Shown piece by piece: positions 8,819-14,999 of a stretch of 64,000 nucleotides of DNA (the first letter of the stretch is position 1; each line of letters begins with the position of its first letter). Source of the stretch: Thalassovita autumnalis (GTDB taxonomy: Bacteria; Pseudomonadota; Alphaproteobacteria; Rhodobacterales; Rhodobacteraceae). Under the pieces are notes generated by a model that did not search any database, was not told the origin of the DNA, and saw only the letters and a program-made list of their open reading frames with translations. The position numbers were made by a program, and so were the translations under genes. Location of the stretch: positions 310,001 through 374,000 of the forward strand of contig NZ_CYSB01000040.1 in NCBI RefSeq assembly GCF_001458255.1. The letters are read 5' to 3'.

Positions 8819-9148
8819 TTAAGCGATTGCGACCTTTTTGGCGGTCTCATAGACCGAGCCATCATCGTCATACCAGGTGAACTGGAATTCGCCCGCTTCG
8901 GGCACAACGGCCTCAAACTCGAAGTAAGGGTTGGTCGAGATCGCTGGCTCCAGCTTGACGTCCACAACGGTCTTGCCGTTGAAGGCGCAAGTGAAACGGT
9001 TGATGATCGACCGCGGGATGACGCTGCCATCCTTGTTCTTACGCTGACCCGATTCCATCTTGTGGCTGATCAGGGTCTTCAGGGTAACGGTTTCGCCAGC
9101 AGCCGCCTTTTTCGGGGCTTTAACGCGAGGTTTTACACCTTTTGCCAT
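8819..9148 (-). CDS. soxZ: SoxZ, sulfur carrier complex subunit
   Basis: 109 residues without a signal peptide, as usual for SoxZ, which is exported as a complex with the Tat substrate SoxY. It begins MAKGVKPRVKAPKKAAAGETV and has the Ig-like SoxZ fold signature (ISHKMESGQRKNKDG; FTWYDDDGS near the end). SoxZ partners SoxY and positions its swinging arm. The RBS AAGGAG is well placed. It lies 22 bp downstream of soxY. Confidence 0.97.
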   Translation of the reverse strand: MAKGVKPRVKAPKKAAAGETVTLKTLISHKMESGQRKNKDGSVIPRSIINRFTCAFNGKTVVDVKLEPAISTNPYFEFEAVVPEAGEFQFTWYDDDGSVYETAKKVAIA

Positions 9149-9170
9149 GTCTTTTCTCCTTCGATCCTGA

Positions 9171-9590
9171 TTAGCCGCCGCAGCCGCCGATGGTGACCTT
9201 TACGGTCTGACCAGCTTTGACAAAGCTGCCGTCGGCCATTTTGGCGATGGCGACCACGTCCTGGGTGCCTGCCAGACGGATACGAGTCGAAGCCGACTGG
9301 CTGCCTGCCAGCTCACCAAAGGTGAAGGTGGCAACACCCGGGGTCGGGTTGCCCATGGCCAACAGCATGATGGCTTCGGCGCCTTCTGCCTCAACCGACA
9401 CAGGAACGGTGTTGCCGTTTTCTGCAATTTCCGGTGCGGTCAGGGTCAGACCACCCTCGCCCAGATCGGCTCCGCCGGTGAACTCGGCGATAAAGTCATC
9501 CGCTGCAGCTGCGTTCACCTGGAAAGGCAGAACGGTCAGCGCAGCAGCACCCAGGCCCATGGCCAGCGTGTCGCGTCGTGAGAATTCCAT
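9171..9590 (-). CDS. soxY: SoxY, covalent sulfur-carrier protein
   Basis: 139 residues with a Tat signal (FSRRDTLAMG). It ends in GGCGG, the flexible carboxy-terminal arm whose Cys carries all pathway intermediates. That Cys is the only conserved Cys of the mature protein. SoxYZ shuttles between SoxAX, SoxB and SoxCD in the periplasm. It lies 30 bp after soxX with its own AGGAG. Confidence 0.97.
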   Translation of the reverse strand: MEFSRRDTLAMGLGAAALTVLPFQVNAAAADDFIAEFTGGADLGEGGLTLTAPEIAENGNTVPVSVEAEGAEAIMLLAMGNPTPGVATFTFGELAGSQSASTRIRLAGTQDVVAIAKMADGSFVKAGQTVKVTIGGCGG

Positions 9591-9620
9591 TGTGATCTCC
9601 TTAATTTCGTCGCGCCCAGA

Positions 9621-10094
9621 TCACTCGGTCAGAGTGGTCAGGAAAGCGACAACATCTTCGATTTGCTGTGCAGAGAGCAGCGGATCCAGCGGGCCCTTGG
9701 GCGCCTTGCCGGTATACGCATCGCCCGGACGGACAAAACCGCTGACCTTGTAGTAGGACGGCATAACAGTGCCATCATAGACACCTTTGGCGTTGACCAG
9801 AATGCCGCGCAGTTCAGCAGCGTTCCAGCGATCCCCCACACCATCCAGTTCCGGGCCAACTTCACCGTGGAACGGTGCGTCATTCAGCGCGGTGACCGCA
9901 TGGCAGGCAATGCAATTGCCCATCTTTTTCGACGCCATGATCTTGGCGCCCATTTCCGCGTCCCCGGCGGTGCCGGTCAACGAGGCTTCGACCGCCCCGT
10001 ACTCGTCGAAAACAACATCAGCAGGCGCAACTGGGTTGGCAAATGCCGCCCCAGCAGACAGCGCCGCCACCAGTGTCAAAGTCGTAAGCTTCAT
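9621..10094 (-). CDS. soxX: SoxX, monoheme cytochrome c of SoxAX
   Basis: 157 residues from the ATG at 10094, chosen over an upstream in-frame ATG because GGGAGGA is 5 bases before it and the signal peptide (MKLTTLTLVAALSAGAAFA) begins there. Single heme motif CIACH and a distal Met in GTVMPSYYKVSG. It takes electrons from SoxA and passes them to the respiratory chain. First gene of soxXYZA; the 136-bp gap to soxW holds a clear palindrome proposed as a SoxR site. Confidence 0.96.
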   Translation of the reverse strand: MKLTTLTLVAALSAGAAFANPVAPADVVFDEYGAVEASLTGTAGDAEMGAKIMASKKMGNCIACHAVTALNDAPFHGEVGPELDGVGDRWNAAELRGILVNAKGVYDGTVMPSYYKVSGFVRPGDAYTGKAPKGPLDPLLSAQQIEDVVAFLTTLTE

Positions 10095-10174
10095 GTTTCC
10101 TCCCATGGCTACCCGTTAAGTGGCTAAGCTCGCTTTTGTATACGGTAGTCGACGGCTGCGCATGACGCAACAAC

Positions 10175-10194
10175 AAATTCATTATCGTGAATTT
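10175..10194. promoter_or_regulatory. Putative SoxR operator upstream of soxX
   Basis: Perfect inverted repeat AAATTCA-TTATCG-TGAATTT (7-bp arms, 6-bp spacer), 81-100 bp before soxX. It shares AATTCA-N6-TGAATT exactly with the soxC site, and the spacing of about one helical turn suits a winged-helix dimer. Binding by SoxR is inferred. Confidence 0.75.
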
Positions 10195-10230
10195 ACCAAT
10201 ATGAACGCAAGCTAATTTGTGGATTGATGA

Positions 10231-10794
10231 TTATTGCGCAGATAGAGTCCGCGCGAGATATTTTTGGAACGGCTCCTCGGAAAGGTAACCCTTTTCCAAC
10301 ACCCAACGCAACATAGCCAAAGTGGTGCCTTTGCCAAATGCCCCCGGAACGGTTGCAACAGCCGCCTGCCCTGCGGTCTGACCCTCAGTAACCTCTTCTG
10401 GCAAAAACAGCATCGTCGGGGTGAACATCAGCCCCCATTTGCGCACCATCTCTTTCTCAGCCAGAGATTCGCCATCAAAGTCCGTGACCTCGACATCGCC
10501 GAACATATTGATCTGCACAACGAAGTAATCCTGCTCTAGGCTAAGCGCGATTTCGGGGTCGGGAAAGACCTCCTCATGCATCTTGGTGCAATAGATACAG
10601 CCACGCTGTTCAATGATAACCATCAGGCGTTTACCTGCAGCGTTGGCCTCTTCCAGATCCTCGGACAGGTCTTTGAAGGTATCCTGCATCCAAACGGTCT
10701 TGTGCAGCCCGTCATCCCCCAGTTCAGCCGCCACGCCCACCGACGGTGCAGCCAGCCCAAGTGCCAAAACACATGCTGTCAAAATTGATCTCAT
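10231..10794 (-). CDS. soxW: SoxW, periplasmic thioredoxin
   Basis: 187 residues from the ATG at 10794 (GGGAGGA upstream), with a Sec signal (MRSILTACVLALGLAAPS). Redox motif CIYC in EQRGCIYCTKMHEE; cis-Pro loop in FTPTMLF. The SoxW family receives reductant from the membrane protein SoxV and keeps the periplasmic Sox cysteines (notably SoxYZ) reduced. soxV lies directly upstream. It is paralogous to the thioredoxin at 757-1380, sharing the LGDDGLHK, EQRGC and DFDGE segments. Confidence 0.93.
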   Translation of the reverse strand: MRSILTACVLALGLAAPSVGVAAELGDDGLHKTVWMQDTFKDLSEDLEEANAAGKRLMVIIEQRGCIYCTKMHEEVFPDPEIALSLEQDYFVVQINMFGDVEVTDFDGESLAEKEMVRKWGLMFTPTMLFLPEEVTEGQTAGQAAVATVPGAFGKGTTLAMLRWVLEKGYLSEEPFQKYLARTLSAQ

Positions 10795-10823
10795 GCTCTC
10801 CTCCCTCTTCAATTCACACGCCC

Positions 10824-11561
10824 TTAGCCCAGCGTCGTCAGCGATGGCATCCAGCGGATCATCACATCCGCGATCAGCCGCACACCGTTGGTGGCAATCA
10901 AAATCGCGAAAAGGATCAGCATCCCGCCCATGATTTTCTCAGCATATTGCAGCTTGGAACGGTGGCGCCCCAGCCAGCGCAGAAACGGCTTGGCAAAAAG
11001 CGCGGCCACTACAAACGGCGCCGTCATCGACAGCCCATAGACCAGCAGCAGCAGACCGCCGCGCCAGATATCGCCCATCCCACTGGCGATCATCAGGATG
11101 GAGGCCAGCGCCGGCCCCACGCAGGGCGTCCAGCCAAAGCCAAAGGCCAGGCCCATCACATAAGCGCCCATAAGCGTAGACGGCGCCATAGTACTTTCCA
11201 ACTTGGCCTCACGGTAGAACAGACCAATCCGCAGCAGCCCGATGAAATGCAGACCAAACAGCAGCAGCACCGCCGCTGCCACCCAGCGCAAGGTGTCCAG
11301 CCACTGGGCAAAGACCTGCCCCAGCGCCGTTGCCCCCATGCCCAGCAGCACAAAAATCGTGCTGACACCAAAGGCAAAGGCGATGGCCGAAATCACCAAC
11401 CGCCGCTGCGCCCCTTTGGCGATTGTACCGTCGCCCTGCAGCTCGGTCATCGAAAGACCGGCCATGTAGCACAGATAAAACGGAACCATCGGCAGAATGC
11501 ACGGAGTGAAGAAGCTCAAGAGACCCGCAAATGCCGCAGCTGCAAATGAAATATCAATCAT
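10824..11561 (-). CDS. soxV: SoxV, CcdA/DsbD-type membrane thiol-electron transporter
   Basis: 245 residues with six predicted membrane helices. Two Cys lie in the classic CcdA contexts FTPCILPMVP (first helix) and GWTPCVGPAL (middle), which pass electrons across the membrane from cytoplasmic thioredoxin. In Paracoccus SoxV reduces SoxW and is needed for thiosulfate oxidation. First gene of the leftward sox transcript and divergent from soxS across 60 bp that hold an imperfect AT-rich dyad. The RBS is weak (AAGGG). Confidence 0.94.
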   Translation of the reverse strand: MIDISFAAAAFAGLLSFFTPCILPMVPFYLCYMAGLSMTELQGDGTIAKGAQRRLVISAIAFAFGVSTIFVLLGMGATALGQVFAQWLDTLRWVAAAVLLLFGLHFIGLLRIGLFYREAKLESTMAPSTLMGAYVMGLAFGFGWTPCVGPALASILMIASGMGDIWRGGLLLLVYGLSMTAPFVVAALFAKPFLRWLGRHRSKLQYAEKIMGGMLILFAILIATNGVRLIADVMIRWMPSLTTLG

Positions 11562-11578
11562 GTCCGGCCCTTGATGAA

Positions 11579-11606
11579 TTCATACATTCACATTATGTAG
11601 TATGAA
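11579..11606. promoter_or_regulatory. Dyad in the soxV-soxS divergent promoter
   Basis: TTCATAC (11579-11585) and GTATGAA (11600-11606) form perfect 7-bp arms; TACAT/ATGTA nested inside extends the symmetry. It sits between divergent start codons and carries TTCA/TGAA half-sites like the soxX and soxC palindromes but with wider spacing. Likely a SoxR site controlling both directions, weaker than the other two. Confidence 0.5.
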
Positions 11607-11621
11607 AGAGGATCGTCAATC

Positions 11622-12008
11622 ATGTTGCAACCCTTGCGTCAACGTTTTGCCATAGCGGCCACCCTGCTGGCCAGCACATTCACCAGCCCCCTTTGGGCGG
11701 CGGAATTGTTTATGGTGGAAACGCCGGGCTGCCATTATTGCATCCAATGGAAAGAAGAGATCGGCCCGATCTATCCCAAGACCGCCGCAGGTCAGTTTGC
11801 CCCGCTACAGCAGATCGACATCGATGATCCCCTGCCCGACGGCCTGAGTTTTGCGCGCAAGGTGGTTTACACACCCACCTTTGTGCTGGTTGAGGAGGGT
11901 CAGGAAATCGGCCGCATCGAAGGCTACCCGGGCGAAGATTTCTTCTGGGGCCTGCTGGAGATGATGCTGAAGGCCAAAACGGATTTTGCCACAGAAAGTG
12001 GCACCTGA
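11622..12008 (+). CDS. soxS: SoxS, small periplasmic thioredoxin-like protein
   Basis: 128 residues with a signal peptide (cut near LWAAE) and one thioredoxin-type motif CHYC in VETPGCHYCIQWKEE. A TPTFVL segment provides the cis-Pro loop. In Paracoccus the protein named SoxS is a periplasmic thiol reductase that activates SoxYZ; it is not related to the E. coli regulator SoxS. It is divergent from soxV and followed by soxR, matching the soxS-soxR order of other alphaproteobacteria. GAGG lies about 10 bases before the ATG. Confidence 0.88.
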   Translation: MLQPLRQRFAIAATLLASTFTSPLWAAELFMVETPGCHYCIQWKEEIGPIYPKTAAGQFAPLQQIDIDDPLPDGLSFARKVVYTPTFVLVEEGQEIGRIEGYPGEDFFWGLLEMMLKAKTDFATESGT

Positions 12009-12063
12009 GGGCAACGCCGCCCATCAGAACGCCGTTGCGATACGGCTGTGACTTTACGCTTGA

Positions 12064-12084
12064 GGCCTCATTCGCTATGAGGCC
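12064..12084. other. Stem-loop between soxS and soxR
   Basis: Perfect 8-bp stem GGCCTCAT / ATGAGGCC with a 5-base loop, 55 bp after the soxS stop and 27 bp before soxR. There is no T run. It may be a processing or attenuation element, or part of a regulator site for soxR. Confidence 0.45.
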
Positions 12085-12110
12085 CCATAGGAACAAGGAT
12101 CGAGGGTGAC

Positions 12111-12461
12111 ATGGGTCTGCCTGTCTTTGACGACAACATCTCTGACTCGGAAATGGACCGCATGGTGGAAAACGCCACCAATGCGTCAAACTTCCTCAAG
12201 GCTGTCAGCCACGAAGGCCGCCTGATGATCCTCTGCCATCTGGTGTCGGGCGAAAAATCCGTGACCGAGCTGGAAGATCTGCTTTCGGCCCGGCAGGCCG
12301 CTGTCTCGCAACAGCTGTCGCGTCTGCGCCTCGAAGGTCTGGTTGTGCCACGGCGCGAAGGCAAGGCGATTTATTATCGTTTGGCGGATGACCGTCCCAA
12401 GCGTATGCTTGAACTGGTCTACGATTTGTTCTGCGCCGACGACAGCGAAAGCCAAGCATGA
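12111..12461 (+). CDS. soxR: SoxR, ArsR-family persulfide-responsive repressor
   Basis: 116 residues, a winged-helix ArsR protein (recognition helix region ARQAAVSQQLSRLRLEGLV, wing RREGKAIYYRL). It has exactly two Cys, Cys42 (LMILCHLV) and Cys108 (YDLFCADD). That spacing matches the two Cys that form a tetrasulfide in the relatives SqrR and BigR, so it should lose DNA affinity when reactive sulfur is present. Family role: repressor of sox genes without thiosulfate or sulfide. Likely targets are the palindromes before soxX and soxC and the soxV-soxS dyad. Confidence 0.93.
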   Translation: MGLPVFDDNISDSEMDRMVENATNASNFLKAVSHEGRLMILCHLVSGEKSVTELEDLLSARQAAVSQQLSRLRLEGLVVPRREGKAIYYRLADDRPKRMLELVYDLFCADDSESQA

Positions 12462-12503
12462 GCTGCTGAGCCTGCGCAGGGCCGCGTTGGGAGGCGCGCG
12501 CCC

Positions 12504-13562
12504 ATGATCGATATCATCGGAGAGTATTGGACCACCGCGCTGTTTGGCGGGGTTGGTGGTCTTGTTCTGGGGCTGGCAGCACGGCTGGGCCGCTTCTGCA
12601 CCATGGGCGCAATTGAGGATCTGCTTTACGGCGGCTCAGACATTCGCATGCGCATGTGGGTGCTGGCGATCGGGGTCGGCATCTTGGGCTGTTTCGGCCT
12701 GACCGGCGCCGGGATGATGCAGCCCGAGGCCTCCTATTACCTGTCCATCCGCTGGATGCCCTTGGCCTCAATCCTTGGCGGGTTGACCTTTGGCTACGGC
12801 ATGGCGCTGGCCGGCAACTGTGGCTACGGCGCCATTGCGCGCCTTGGTGGCGGGGATTTTCGCGCCTTTGTGATCGTGCTTGTGATGGGCGTCGCCGCCT
12901 ATGCCACCCTGTCAGGCCCGTTGGCGCCGTTGCGCAACATGGCCTTTCCACAGGTTGATGTGACCAGTGAAGTGCCACCGGGCATCGCCCATTTCCTGGG
13001 CCGCTTCCTTGGCATGTCACCCGTCCATATCGGTCTGGCATTTGGCGCGCTGATCACCCTTGGGGCGCTTGGCTCCCGCAAGTTTCTGCAGGATCCGAAA
13101 TCCGTTTTCTGGGGCGTGGTGGTCGGGCTTGCCATCACATCGGGCTGGGCCGGCAGCTACTATGCCGCCACCGCCGGCTTCGAAGACCTGCCTGTGGTAT
13201 CGCACAGCTTCTCTGCCCCCGTGGGCGAAACGCTGATCTATTACATGACCGCATCGGTGCGCGAACCCAGCTTTGCAGTTGGCTCCATCACCGGGGTGGC
13301 GCTTGGCGCCTTCATCGGTTCCCTCATCAAAGGGCATTTCCGCTGGGAGGCCTGCGATGACCCGCGCGAGCTGCGCCGCCAGATCATCGGCGCGGGTCTG
13401 ATGGGGATCGGCGCGGTGCTGGCCCTTGGCTGCACCGTGGGTCAGGGCATGACCGCCTTTTCCACGCTGGCCTGGTCAGCACCCGTGACCTTTGCGGCGA
13501 TCTTTGCCGGGGCCGCGCTGGGTCTGCGCCAGTTGATCGAAGGATTTCAGCCCGCCGAATAA
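12504..13562 (+). CDS. YeeE/YedE-family sulfur (probably thiosulfate) transporter
   Basis: 352 residues with about nine to ten membrane helices in two related halves. It carries the conserved Cys of the YeeE/TsuA family: Cys32 (GRFCTMGA), Cys106 (AGNCGYGA) and Cys310 (LGCTVGQG). In TsuA the equivalent Cys relay thiosulfate through the membrane. GGGAGG lies 9 bases before the ATG. It is the last gene of soxS-soxR-yeeE and thus probably under SoxR. Direction and substrate are inferred: it could import thiosulfate for assimilation, or move a sulfur intermediate between periplasm and cytoplasm. Confidence 0.85.
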   Translation: MIDIIGEYWTTALFGGVGGLVLGLAARLGRFCTMGAIEDLLYGGSDIRMRMWVLAIGVGILGCFGLTGAGMMQPEASYYLSIRWMPLASILGGLTFGYGMALAGNCGYGAIARLGGGDFRAFVIVLVMGVAAYATLSGPLAPLRNMAFPQVDVTSEVPPGIAHFLGRFLGMSPVHIGLAFGALITLGALGSRKFLQDPKSVFWGVVVGLAITSGWAGSYYAATAGFEDLPVVSHSFSAPVGETLIYYMTASVREPSFAVGSITGVALGAFIGSLIKGHFRWEACDDPRELRRQIIGAGLMGIGAVLALGCTVGQGMTAFSTLAWSAPVTFAAIFAGAALGLRQLIEGFQPAE

Positions 13563-13623
13563 ACGACGGGCCTGTGTTGTATTACTTTGCCAGTAGATAA
13601 AACCTGACCGCTTCTACGATGGC

Positions 13624-13642
13624 GGAGGGGCAATGCCCCTCC
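13624..13642. terminator. Bidirectional stem-loop between the sulfur transporter and acyl-CoA dehydrogenase genes
   Basis: Perfect 8-bp stem GGAGGGGC / GCCCCTCC with a 3-base loop, between two convergent genes. No T tract on either side, so termination efficiency is unclear. Confidence 0.55.
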
Positions 13643-13655
13643 ACAATGACCGGGA

Positions 13656-14885
13656 TCAGATCCGCTCCTGCGTGTATTTGCGCAGTTCCGTCCGCGCAAT
13701 CTGACGCCGGTGCACCGCATCGGGGCCGTCAGCCAGACGCAGGGTACGCACATGGGTCCATTTTGACGCCAGCGGCGTGTCCTGTGAAATCCCCATCGCG
13801 CCAAACATCTGCGCCGCCTCATCAATCACCTTCAGCGCCATCCGGGGCGCAACAGTCTTGATCATGGAAATCCACGGCGCTGCCGCACGGGCGTCCCCCT
13901 GATCCATGAACCACGCCGCCTTGAGGCACAGCAGACGCGCCTGCTCAATCTCCATCCGGGCCTCAGCGATGATGTCATAGTTCGCACCCAGGCTGGCCAG
14001 CGGCTTGCCAAAGGCCTCCCGCTCCAGCGCGCGTTTACACATCAGGGTCAGCGCAGATTCTGCCTGACCAATGGCCCGCATGCAGTGATGGATCCGTCCC
14101 GGGCCAAGCCGCCCCTGACTGATCTCAAACCCGCGTCCTTCGCCCAGCAGCATGTTTTCCGCAGGCACCCGCACATCGGTGAACCGGATGTGCATATGCC
14201 CATGCGGCGCATCATCCGCGCCGTAGACATGCATCGGGCGCAAGACCTCAATCCCCGGCGTCGCCGCATCCACCACAATCATCGAATGGCGCTGATGTTT
14301 CGCAGTGTCCTCGCCACCGGTTTTCACCATAACGATATAGACCTTACAGCGCGGATCCCCCGCGCCCGAGGCCCACCACTTTTCGCCGTTGAGCACATAA
14401 TCGTCGCCATCACGCACACAGGACATCGACACATTGGTCGCATCCGAGGAGGCAACATCGGGTTCCGTCATCAGATAGGCCGACCGGATTTGCCCCTGCA
14501 GCAGCGGTTCCAGCCACCGGGCCTTCATCGCATCGGTTCCGTATTTGTGGAACACTTCCATGTTGCCAGTGTCGGGGGCTGAGCAGTTGAAAACCTCCGC
14601 CGCCAGACCAACACGGCCCATTTCCTCGGCGAAATAGGCATATTCCACGGTCGAAAGACCCAAGCCGCGGTCGCCATCGGTCAGCCAGAAATTCCACAGT
14701 CCTGCCGCTTTGGCCTTGGCTTTCAGCCCTTCCAGGATCTCAGCCTGCCGGTCCGTGTATTGCCAACGATCGCCCTTGGCGACCTCACCCTCATATTCAT
14801 CCTGCAGCGGTGCAATCTCGGTGTCGATCATCGCGATCACCCGATCCAGCAGCTTGCGGTTTTCTGCACGAATACCAAAATCCAT
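13656..14885 (-). CDS. Acyl-CoA dehydrogenase family protein
   Basis: 409 residues from the ATG at 14885, chosen because GGAGGAGG lies about 7 bases upstream. A full acyl-CoA dehydrogenase: N-terminal helical domain, middle beta domain with FAD contacts (AYLMTEPDVASSDATN; NGEKWWASGAGDPRCKVYIVM) and a C-terminal helical domain (KRALEREAFGKPLASLG; MFGAMGISQDTPLASKWTHVRTLRLADGPDAVHRRQIAR). It is longer than the common ~380-residue fatty-acid enzymes and looks like the ACAD10/11-like group. The substrate is not identifiable, and it has no adjacent beta-oxidation genes. Confidence 0.9.
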   Translation of the reverse strand: MDFGIRAENRKLLDRVIAMIDTEIAPLQDEYEGEVAKGDRWQYTDRQAEILEGLKAKAKAAGLWNFWLTDGDRGLGLSTVEYAYFAEEMGRVGLAAEVFNCSAPDTGNMEVFHKYGTDAMKARWLEPLLQGQIRSAYLMTEPDVASSDATNVSMSCVRDGDDYVLNGEKWWASGAGDPRCKVYIVMVKTGGEDTAKHQRHSMIVVDAATPGIEVLRPMHVYGADDAPHGHMHIRFTDVRVPAENMLLGEGRGFEISQGRLGPGRIHHCMRAIGQAESALTLMCKRALEREAFGKPLASLGANYDIIAEARMEIEQARLLCLKAAWFMDQGDARAAAPWISMIKTVAPRMALKVIDEAAQMFGAMGISQDTPLASKWTHVRTLRLADGPDAVHRRQIARTELRKYTQERI

Positions 14886-14958
14886 GGTCATCCTCCTCCA
14901 CTTGGGGCGACTAGACCACCGGATTGCCCTCAGGGAAAGGGCTGGGTTGTGTGACGTT

Positions 14959-14987
14959 GGGGCGGAATGCAACCTGCACGCCGCCCC
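14959..14987 (-). terminator. Stem-loop downstream of putA
   Basis: GGGGCGG / CCGCCCC outer stem with an inner TGCA-acc-TGCA mini-stem, starting 13 bp after the putA stop on the minus strand. There is no T tract. Placed to end or protect the putA message. Confidence 0.5.
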
Positions 14988-14999
14988 GATGTCCTGATC

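Noticed and set aside
11622-12008. SoxS as an AraC-type oxidative-stress regulator
   Set aside because: Name coincidence only. The protein is an exported thioredoxin-like protein with CHYC, and the neighbour SoxR is ArsR-type, not MerR-type.
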